This document shows, piece by piece, positions 56,033-64,000 of a stretch of 64,000 bases of DNA. Made by a program: the position numbers and the translations under genes. Numbering within the stretch: position 1 is the first letter of the stretch; each line of letters begins with the position of its first letter. The stretch covers positions 124,001 through 188,000 of the forward strand of contig NW_024881569.1 in the NCBI RefSeq assembly GCF_019059575.1, in the 5' to 3' direction. Origin of the DNA: Amphibalanus amphitrite. Its lineage: Eukaryota; Arthropoda; Thecostraca; Balanomorpha; Balanidae. Below the pieces are notes generated by a model. It was given only the letters and a program-made list of their open reading frames with translations. It was not told the origin of the DNA and did not search any database.

Positions 56033-56502
56033 GTGGGTAGGCTGTGCCGCTTGACAAGTAAGTGAAGCGGCACAGTCTACCGGTACCAGGCGGCTGCTGC
56101 CAATGCTGAGCCATAGGAACCCGGTGGATAAAGAGTTGTGGAACATCAATCTGCCCCCGAGTGTACGTGTTCAGCCTGTAGCTGATCGATTTGAAGCTCT
56201 GTGATGACGACAATGCTGAGTAACGACCAGGTTGAGTTGCAGACTCGGCTGTAGCATAAAGCATTGTTTAGTTAACGCTGTAAAAACTCCCAAGTACATC
56301 AACGCCGTTCATGTTCTGCCTGAAACTAGACCTAACAAAACCAGCCGGAGACCGGCCCTAGTCAATAGGCAGGCCCGGTTGATGTACAATTACATGTAAA
56401 CGAATGAGTGTAGTCTTTGTTTGATTGTGTCTTTGACAGCTTTGAGTACCTACTTGCATGGTCCCAGTTAAAAATATCAAGCTCCACATCGGGAGAATCA
56501 TC

Positions 56503-56582
56503 AGGTCGCTTGGCGTAGGACGAGAGCGTTGGTTTCAGAAGACACTAACGCCTAAGTGTGTGGGATCGAATCCTCGCGACCT
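56503..56582 (+). tRNA. tRNA-like sequence (Leu/Ser-like layout), probably a pseudo-tRNA
   Basis: AGGTCGC (56503-56509) and GCGACCT (56576-56582) form a perfect seven-pair acceptor stem. Between them are a D-arm-like GGCGTAGGACGAGAGC, an anticodon-stem-like GTTGG/CTAAC with an over-long loop containing TTTCAG, and GGATCGAATCC, one base from a consensus B box. The layout recalls tRNA-Leu or tRNA-Ser, but the loop length and weak T stem suggest a degenerate or SINE-type copy. It lies inside the 5.1-kb element. Confidence 0.4.
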
Positions 56583-56830
56583 CTAATAGTTTTACAGATA
56601 CAGGCTGGCATAGGGCCAGTCGTTTGTTGACGCTCCAGATCGATCATTTTAAATCCAGCAGCGTCGCTGACGTGGGGGTTGGAAATGTCGCGGGCCTGCA
56701 CTTCTCAAAATAGAGGTAGGTGTGGACTTCCCACTGCTGGACTCCTCTGGTCATAATGCTGGACTCCTCGGTCCACCTACACGCTACCAAAACGTATATA
56801 ATTAGGTACTCGTATCTACAACACGCTGCT

Positions 56831-56990
56831 CAGTCATTTTGTAAAATGGCTAGGTATTTTGTAAAATGCCTAGGCATTTTGCAAAATGACTGGAGAGTCA
56901 GTCATTTTGTAAAATGCCTAGGCTTTTTGCAAAAAGCCTGGAAAATCAGGCATTTTGCAAAATGCCTAGGCATTTTACAAAATGACTGAT
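56831..56990. repeat. Tandem array of palindromes (CATTTTGCAAAATG with CCTAGG)
   Basis: About eight copies of a 20-base unit reading CCTAGGCATTTTGYAAAATG with small changes. Each unit is self-complementary and the array as a whole reads alike on both strands, so it could form multiple alternative hairpins. Confidence 0.85.
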
Positions 56991-57189
56991 TTTCTAAAGT
57001 GCCTGCAACATATACATTGCTGCGCTTCTGGTCAATGGAAGACCACAATGACCGAAAAACACAAAACTCGCCCCTGTGCAAAACTTTGTGCCGACAGAAA
57101 AATGTTAGATATGCGTTTTTGCCTTTGCACGGCAGAGACGGTAGGTACCCGCTCCGATCTATCGCCCGGGGGTGGTGGTCTGGAACACG

Positions 57190-57940
57190 CCAGTGGTCTG
57201 GGACAAGGAGGTCGGGACGGCGACTGATCTGGGAAGTAGGTCAGTGCGGTGAGTGGCGTGACCTGGCGAGGTCCAGACGGCGTTGGCCTGGACAGTGGAC
57301 AGTTAGGTCGGTTCGGTGATGTGACCTTGCGAGGTCCGTACGACATGCCCTGGGAAGTAAGGTCAGTTCGGGGACGTGCCTGGTAGAGGTCCAAACAGCG
57401 GTCGCCTGGAAAGTTAGGTCAGTTCGGTGACGTAACCTGGTAGAGGTCCGAACGGCGTATGCTCTGGAAAGTTAGGCCAGTTGGGTGAGCGATATGACCT
57501 GGCAGGAGCTCGGACGGCGACTGACCTGTGAGTTAGGTCAGTTTCGGTGAGTGGCTAGCCTGGCAGGGGTCCGGACGGCAATGACTTGGAATCTGGGTCG
57601 GTTCGGTGACATGGCCTTGCCCGCTCGACATGACCTGAAGAGTAAGGTTAGTTCGTTCGGTAAGTGGCGTGGTCTGGCAGGGGTCCGGACGGCAATGACC
57701 TGGGGTGAGTGACGTGGCCAAGTTAGATCTGGAAAGTTAGATTAGTCCAGTGACGTGCCCTGGCAGAGGCCCGGACGGTGACCGACCTGAGAGTTAGGGC
57801 GGTTCGGTGAGTGGCGTGACCTGACAAAGATCCGGGCGGCAAGGGCTTGGAATGCTCGGTCAGTTCGGTGACGTGACCTAGCAGGGGTCCGCTCGACAAT
57901 GCCCGTTGGTGGCATGGCAAACTGGAATGGGTCGCAGCAC
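57190..57940 (+). repeat. Right minisatellite array, related to the one at 49079
   Basis: Degenerate units of about 65-70 bases built on GGAAAGTTAGGTCAGTTCGG, TGACGTGACCTGGCAGAGG and TCCGGACGGCGA. The shared GTTAGGTCAGTTCGGT and CCTGGCAGAGG words link it to the left array, so both belong to the outer element. Confidence 0.8.
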
Positions 57941-57970
57941 GGGACACAGTAGCGACAGAGAGGAAACACT

Positions 57971-58160
57971 AATCGGTATTAGGGTCCCCTAATAAAGTTT
58001 AGTGGCCCCTCTGGAGTGTGAAGACCAGCTGGGTCGGAGGTGGGTTGGGGAGCGGCAGTCCGTGGGGAGGGGCGAGGGCGGGGAGGGCGAGGGAGGAGAC
58101 GAGAGGACAGACGTCAGTCAGTGAGAGGGGACGACGGTGACAACAGAGGCGGGCCGCGAG
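57971..58160 (+). repeat. Right 190-bp terminal direct repeat
   Basis: Copy of 48614-48803 with no difference seen. The bases outside the two repeats do not form an obvious target duplication. Confidence 0.9.
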
Positions 58161-58882
58161 AGGGATAATCGATTACAGGTTACATAATAACTCTCGGAAA
58201 TAGTTTAAACTTGACGACTTATAAAAGTATAGCCCACGGGCTACGACCTAGCGACATACTGTGGTTCACAGACCACGCACTCAGGTGAACTAGCGTGACC
58301 AAGCTTTTGTAGAACACCGTACTTGAACTATAGATTTGGTAAATTGGAGTGCTCTGCAATTTGTCATATTGGGCAAGTTATACATAAAAACAGCGCTTTT
58401 CAAATGAAATGTTTTAGAGTATGTTCAACAACAATTAAAAGCCTCATGCTCAGGCAGCGTATATCCGCCAGATATTTTCTATCAATAAGTCATTTTCTGC
58501 CTCGCCGTAAATCAATGCTTTGAGCTAGCGTTTCCGATTTTAAGTATGAACACGATACAGTACTGATGTCCTCATTTTAGGAACAGGAATAGCTGTTGAC
58601 TTGGCAAACACCATACAATATACAAAGGCATTTACGAAGTACTTACTGCGGCACGCCATCTGCTAGTCAGCAACGGAATGCCGCTTATAGAAATCAGGCG
58701 TTAGGTTCAGGCAGATTATTTCAGAAAACGGGAGATATGTCCTTACAGAAGAAATGAGTCTAAAAACTAACATTTTTAGGCATTTAAGCAAAAACCCACG
58801 GCTAGATTCACGAACTACTGTATTGACTTGAACGTTGGCACAGTGAACGAGTGCGTTCCTGGGTCGGGTGCGTCAGAACGTT

Positions 58883-58884
<2 letters not shown>
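58161..58884. other. AT-rich intergenic, no gene recognised
   Basis: No supported feature. This is the unique sequence to the right of the nested complex. Confidence 0.5.

Positions 58885-58924
<40 letters not shown>
58885..58924. repeat. (GA)n microsatellite
   Basis: Uninterrupted GA dinucleotides for 40 bases. Confidence 0.95.
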
Positions 58925-58929
<5 letters not shown>

Positions 58930-59250
58930 CGGAACTAATTACGCCCCACCCATCAGGGTCATATTGCAGTGGGTCGCCCGTTTGCTCCCTCGCCCTCTCC
59001 CTCATCCCTCGCTCCCCTCCTTCTCCCCATCTCGTTTGGTGCGCGTGGCCCGCCGCCTCTCGCCCCCAGCGGGGTCAGAGTGCGCGTGCCGACGCAGCTT
59101 TGATGTTCCGCCGGCGAGTTGTTTATGGCGTTTGTTTTGCGGTATCATCGTGTGGCGCTCCCCTCTGCGAGTCGGAGGGCCTGTCGGGACCCGGTGCGCC
59201 GCCCCGTTACCACCCTGACGGAGCACATGTGGCAGGCGGGGGACCATCAA

Positions 59251-60009
59251 AGCGTCCAAAACCGCAGCATCCAAAGTACGCAACATCCAAAACCGCAGCG
59301 TCCAAAGTACGCAACGTCCAAAATACGTCCAAAATCGGGTATATAGGGAGCATTCACAACGTCCAAAACCGAAACATCCAAAACCGCAACATCCAAAATG
59401 TATCATCCAAAAACGCAACATCAAAGGACGCATCATCCAAAATACGCAACATCCAAAGTACGCAACATCCAAAGTACGCAACATCCAAAACCGTTAGGTT
59501 AGGTAAGGTTAGGCTAGGTTAGGTTAGGTTAGGTTTCCTTATCCCCGGTAGGCATAAATCAGTAGGTTAGGTTAGGTTAGGTTAGGTTAGGTTAGGTTAG
59601 GTTAGGTTAGGTTAGGTTAGGTTAGTTAAGGTTAGGTTAGGTTAGGTTAGGTTGGGTTTCCTTATCCCCGGTAGGCAAAAATCAGTAGGTTAGGTTAGGT
59701 TAGGTTAGGTTGGGTTAGGGATAGGCAAAAATCAGTAGGTTAGGTTAGGTTAGGTTAGGTTAGGTTGGTTTTGGATGTTGCGTGCCTTGGATGTCGTGGT
59801 CTTGGACGTTGTGGTTTTGGAGGTTACGTACTTTGGATGTTGCGTTTTTTGGATGATACGTTTTTGGACGTTGCGTTTTTGGATGTTTCGGTTTTGGACT
59901 TTGTGAATGCCCCCTATAAACCCGATTTTGGACGTATTTTGGACGTTGCGTACTTTGGACGCTGCGGTTTTGGATGTTGCGTACTTTGGATGCTGCGGCT
60001 TTGGACGCT
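59251..60009. mobile_element. Foldback structure: 243-bp inverted arms around a TTAGG array
   Basis: The left arm starts AGCGTCCAAAACCGCAGCAT and the right arm ends with the complement. Both arms run 243 bases (59251-59493 and 59767-60009) and match closely, including an off-pattern segment (TCGGGTATATAGGGAGCATT and its mirror). The arms themselves are made of 12-13-base units of the type CGCAACATCCAAA. The frames reading Phe/Gly/Cys/Trp repeats on either strand are artefacts. No target duplication was seen. Confidence 0.85.
59494..59766 (+). repeat. Interstitial (TTAGG)n telomere-type array with spacers
   Basis: Blocks of TTAGG are separated by a recurring spacer, TTTCCTTATCCCCGGTAGGC then AAAAATCAG (about 59534 and 59657; a shortened form with GGATAGGCAAAAATCAG near 59718). 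TTAGG is the ancestral arthropod telomere repeat. Here it forms the loop of an inverted repeat rather than a chromosome end. Confidence 0.95.
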
Positions 60010-63000
60010 CCAGGCCGCAGGGCGACCCTGCTCCGGAGTCGGACCCGTCGCCGTCGCGCCGCCAGCACCCACAGAGCGGCCAGACGCGCGTCACGCCTTT
60101 CCGATGCAAATCCGTGACATTCCACGGACCGGCGAGGAGGTCAGCGGACGGCTGTGACCCTCCCCGCGTCTTGGCGACCGTCTCGCAGCTGAGAGACACG
60201 CGTCCCGACATATTTGTTTTCGGGACGCCGGATGCTACTCGACTTGTTGTCCTTTGGAAATTAAGCGCGCCTTGTGTCGGCCGGCCGGCTGGCGGGCTGA
60301 CATTCCAGCCCGTGTTTCGTCCGGCAGCCGGTCTACCCGTCTCCGCTGTCTCTGCCGCAGCCTATCGCCGCCAATCGACGAACTATGAGGTGTCCTCAGG
60401 AGTGGGCTGACACGTGCTTTTGACCGGCGCATTCCTCAACCCTTTGAGCAGCTCGTTAGCGTCGCGGACCGCGGGCCGCGCCGCGTAGGCCGCGCAGCGC
60501 TCATTGTGTAACAGTGTCATCCGACTCAATGGTAACGTTATGGATACAGATTCCTGGCCGCGCCGCCTGCGACTAATCGATTGCCAAGCGCCGCCACTGA
60601 AAGGGGTCCAGAAACTCGAGTCAGCCGCGCTGAATGAGAGCGGCCGGCAAAAATCGACTAGATGGATGGCACTGTGGTCAGCTGATCCTCAGCGCGGCGA
60701 GTGTGGCGCGTTTTTGCGGCGCAGACGGCGAATGCGCCGTCGTCCGGTCGGCTTTGGACCACTGGCTCGGCCGCTTTCAGCTAAAGTCGTGATAAATGAA
60801 AGGAAAATGTTGTGACATCATTAGTTTATGAGTGCGCGGCGCGGCGGCAGCTCCGTCGCTCTGCTGTCGGGACGGGATTCTTCGCGGCGTGACTGGCAAG
60901 ATCGCCCGAGTCTCGTGATTCATGGACTGGCCCGTCGGGCGCAGGCACTTTATGGTGCAGCCAAACTGTCGCGCGACGACTCAACGGCACCAATGGCTTT
61001 CCGATGATTAAATCCCAAATTGCTTGGGGTCAGAATGTTGTGGATGATTTATATTGCTCGCTTCACAAGTACTGAAACCCGGAATATTTTATTGATTTGT
61101 CGCTCGGCCGATTGTATATGGCGATACTCAATTCATTCGTGATAATTCGGCCGAGGGTCGTTATATGCAATCGTTGTTGCTCTATATAGCTTGCGTGCAT
61201 TGCATTCGTTGTCACCAACAACGGCGCTTGCCTGATGCAATGTTTGACTCGCCAGCTTCTTCTCTAGGCACGATGTGCTTCAGCGCTCACATGCTTGACC
61301 TGGCTAGTTTTGCTATCGATCTTTTAAAATGCTAGTGATATCCTTAACTAAAAATTCGTAAATGTAACCATTACGTTAATAAAGTTCAAATAAGGTCTCA
61401 TTGTAACGGCCACCAAATGCACTTAAATAATCGATGATGACTTAGCAGCTAACGACGTCAAACTCGCCTCCCTGGCAAATGACTGAAAAATGCGAGGATC
61501 GTCGCTATTTACGCATATGAGCACTGCCAACCAATTAGACTTGTATGTGCTGTGCCAGGTATGTGTGGTTCAGGTATGTGCTCCTGCTCAGTGTCCGGCA
61601 ATGGCCAGCTCTTTGATGGCTATTTACACAGCCTGTCATCACTCCGAAATGGTTGAAACCATTCTATCATTCATGTTATTTCCCTTGCCATCACCATGGG
61701 GTCCGGTAGTTCATCGCGCTAACACAAAGAGTGGCAGCATTATGTGTGACTGCATGCACTAGTCCGAGTAAATGATGCTTTCGACGACCTTTTAGGTGCA
61801 CCATGCATGAATGCATTATTCAGGCGCTAACCCAACGTCTGCCTTCGCTGACATAGTATAAGTTTGCAAACGCTTTGCAGAATAACGCTAGGCGTTGAAA
61901 ACCCACTGAAACGGCGCGAAGGGCTTCCAGTCACTTAGATACAGAGAATTTATATACGATATATTACCGCATCGCTAGTCTTTGCCTCAAGGCAAAGGTT
62001 AGCGAGGCAAAGGCAAGCATTTTCAGCAGTATTTCCATCGGAACAGCTGTTACTGCGTCCGTTTCTGATCCCCATGTGACGTTTGCGATCATTTGATGAG
62101 ACACTCACCAGTCATCACAATATCACCAGCGCGGCCTATCTCTTCGTCTTATCCCTGCTTTGTCTGATGCTGGCCATTATTTCTAACATATTTTTGATCC
62201 ACAGGCTGATCTGCTCACCGTCGCGCCCGTCGACGGGCGCCCCGTCGAAATCGACGCAGCTATCTTGCTGGCCAACGGCGTTATCACCCGGACCCCGGCG
62301 GGGCGGGCCATCGGCCAATATTGGCCCCCGTCGACGCTGTGGCGCTATCTAATCTGCCACGTGCTGTGTGCCTACCCCTTACCGGGCCGTCTGGCGGTCT
62401 GTGCCGTCCAATTTCAGCGCTCCGGCCGCGGTCGCCACACAGGTCGATATGGCGGCGGGTTTACCACCGTGTCCAACATATTGAAACCGGCAGCCGACCG
62501 CATACAAATTGGTTCCAAGTATAGCACTGTATACTTGGGCTAAAACGGTTCTGTAAACGGGCTTCAGCAAATCACGTGTGTGATGTCTGGAAATAAATAC
62601 TTATCATCCTGTAACCTAAATGCAATAAGACCTTGCCTCTTACTTCGCAATTTTCAATTCAAATTCTTATGTGGATCCTCTATCATCAACCTTGTCCTCA
62701 CACTTAGCCTCAAGAGAAAATAAGCTAGATTCATGCAATTTTAGAAGTGACCAAGTTTCAGCCATTCACACCTGACAGCCACTATATCACATCAAAGTAC
62801 ACATACACCAGCCCGTCCTCCCCTTCTCCCACCTAGGCTACACTGCTCCACTTCGCTCCTCGGTGGTCGTCTGCATGCACAGGAAGACGGCGCGGGAAAT
62901 CCACTCTTGGGTTTCAGCCCCGGGGAGCGGTGGGCGGTGTGGGGGCCGGATAGTCAGCTTCCGTGCCCCTGTCCCCTCCCCGCACCCGTCCGTCCCGGTC

Positions 63001-64000
63001 ACAGCTCGGGTTTCGCGGCCTGCGTCTGCGTCGACACCTGTTGATTCCGGTACAGTTTGGACCGGCGCCCGCGGCGGATACAGGGGATAAACGGGCGAGA
63101 GGGAAAGGCATCCGGGGAAATGTGTGAAGGTCATGGCGTTAACTATGAATTAGTCAGTGAATTTGGTGGCCAAATTTAAGGGAGGATGTTTATTGGTGCC
63201 ATGAACATTGAACATCGTTCAATTCAATTGTTTTAATAGTAGAGGTAAGGAATGTTTATTTTATTACATTTTAATCAAAAGCGAGAAGTTACGATAAAAA
63301 CTATGGAAATGTAAAGAAAAAAAACTGAGCCTCCCCACATACACCTCAGATTAGGGACTAGGACTGGATATGAACGGAAGGCATTAGAGCAAGTCCACCC
63401 ATGACTATGTCCACCTAGGCATACAATCACTTTACCGACGCATCTCAGTTAGGTATCTCTCAACTTTTTATAACACGCATGACACGCTCGCGGTCCTCTT
63501 CCCTGTGCTGTCCCGGAGCGTGCGCGTGTCCGACTCTCAACAGCAGATCCAGGATTTGAGCGGATCGTGGCCTGCTCAATGCTCATGTGAAGTGTGAATT
63601 TTGTATGCGTTCTGCTCTACACGTAGGCAGTTGATCGCTTTAAAGATGTTGCTGTGCCGATGCCGAATGGATGGGTTCACCAATAAGAAGCAAGTGATAT
63701 CAACTTATTCCAGTATTTCAAATTAAATAAGTAACTTTATGCTTACTCACTGCTACATCAAGTTTGAATCCGGCCAAACTTCTGGGAAATGTGCTTAAAA
63801 TGGAGCAAAACGAGCTTGGCGCTTTTTCAGAGCGAGGCAAGATAACATTTGTGTTTGTGAAAGCAGGCTGTTGGACAATCTACATTCCGCTGCACATGGG
63901 AAAGCGCTGGTGATCTGCAGTAGCGGCTGATAGGAAACAGCGAGCGGCCTTTTCCGGGTGGCGGCGCAAAGCGGGCCGTTTCTCACGGATATGACATTCC
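60010..64000. other. Intergenic, no gene recognised
   Basis: CpG-rich stretches at 60010-60500, 60540-60900 and 62200-62460. An open stretch beginning after a pyrimidine-poor CAG at 62204 runs to a stop at 62541 but shows no known domain. The rest is AT-rich. No repeat with clear ends was found. Confidence 0.45.

Larger units (their letters stand above)
54504..56169. mobile_element. 1.67-kb palindromic (foldback) element, nearly identical arms
   Basis: The left arm from CACGTACACTCGGGGGCAG (54504) is mirrored by the right arm ending CTGCCCCCGAGTGTACGTG (56169). The outer 400 bases of the two arms differ at only scattered positions by eye. The inner parts (AATTATTCTACCTAACAATT, TTTGCTATTGG, the tRNA-like segments) match with more differences. 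Spacer between arms is roughly 90 bases around 55290-55380. Each arm contains a small inner hairpin GCCGCTT/AAGCGGC. Neither end shows a convincing target duplication. It could be a foldback transposon, an inverted duplication, or an assembly artefact; arm divergence argues against a simple artefact. Confidence 0.8.
52024..57135. mobile_element. 5.1-kb DNA transposon-like element with TIRs and AGAC target duplication
   Basis: The left end reads CTGCCGTGCAAAGGCAAAAA and the right end is its complement. The inverted repeats match for 26 bases, then continue with one mismatch for six more. AGAC directly precedes the left end (52020-52023) and directly follows the right end (57136-57139), giving a clean 4-bp target duplication. 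It interrupts the outer element's 220-bp repeat family. No transposase is visible inside, so it is non-autonomous or gutted. Superfamily is not assigned: 4-bp duplications occur in several families, and the CTGCC start is not one I can place. Confidence 0.85.
48614..58160. mobile_element. Nested mobile-element complex bounded by 190-bp direct repeats
   Basis: Two 190-bp copies, which I read as identical, bound this 9.5-kb region. Inside each lies a minisatellite array of related sequence, and the left half carries a broken tyrosine recombinase. Subtracting the 5.1-kb insert at 52024-57135 and its target duplication leaves an original element of about 4.4 kb. Direct terminal repeats plus a tyrosine recombinase recall DIRS/Ngaro-type elements. 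However, no reverse transcriptase is visible, no split A1-B1-A2-B2 pattern was found, and no target duplication flanks the repeats. Identical repeats imply recent arrival or recent homogenisation. Class is left open. Confidence 0.65.

Noticed and set aside
48614-58160. Reading the 190-bp repeats as standard retroviral-type LTRs
   Set aside because: They do not start TG and end CA, no primer-binding site or polypurine tract was seen, no gag/pol frame exists between them, and no target duplication flanks them.
59002-60211. Frames with Phe/Trp/Gly/Cys repeats on one strand and Ser-Lys-Thr repeats on the other
   Set aside because: They follow the 12-13-base units of the inverted arms and are mirror images of each other.
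62204-62541. Open stretch after a CAG, possible exon (ADLLTVAPVDGRPVEIDAAI...)
   Set aside because: The supposed acceptor has a poor pyrimidine tract, CpG-rich DNA favours open frames, and no family is recognised.

Overview
This is a gene-poor eukaryotic window. Its most telling taxonomic clue is an interrupted (TTAGG)n array at 59494-59766, the common arthropod telomere motif. Long (GA)n/(CT)n microsatellites, many short terminal-inverted-repeat elements, candidate splice sites and the absence of any bacterial gene order fit an arthropod, perhaps a marine crustacean; the species cannot be fixed from the sequence. No host protein-coding gene could be recognised. Most open frames here are chance or low-complexity frames, and many lack an ATG start.

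Layout. 1-2838: no gene. 2839-4880 (minus strand): a DDE-type transposase-like gene, in two in-frame pieces separated by a single TAG and preceded by a plausible splice acceptor. 5201-6093: a hAT-like MITE with a second hAT-like MITE nested inside it. 6094-21826: intergenic DNA with CpG-rich islands, microsatellites and two hairpins (16014-16064, which carries Maf/AP-1-like sites, and 16366-16549, a foldback). 21827-26774: a low-complexity block between short direct repeats, then a roughly 1.6 kb segmental tandem duplication rich in a CACGTG palindrome. 32679-32940: a small MITE. 33097-33796 and 37717-38752: two copies of a piggyBac-like MITE (TTAA target sites, CCCTCGCCGG ends) full of AGGTCA half-sites. 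43004-44303: a composite repeat.

48614-58160 is the most remarkable region, a nest of mobile DNA at least three deep. The outer level has apparently identical 190-bp direct repeats at its ends, minisatellite arrays inside each end, and a frame-broken tyrosine recombinase. Into it a 5.1-kb element has inserted, with terminal inverted repeats and a 4-bp AGAC target duplication, carrying a cluster of subterminal motifs. Inside that lies a 1.67-kb nearly perfect palindrome. Each palindrome arm carries a tRNA-like pol III promoter, and one arm has a short exon-like open frame ending in a good splice donor.

59251-60009: a second large inverted repeat whose two 243-bp arms enclose the TTAGG array. 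60010-64000: no gene seen.

Mobile elements account for nearly all the structure that can be read here. The only protein-level signals with family features are the DDE-like transposase relic and the tyrosine recombinase relic.
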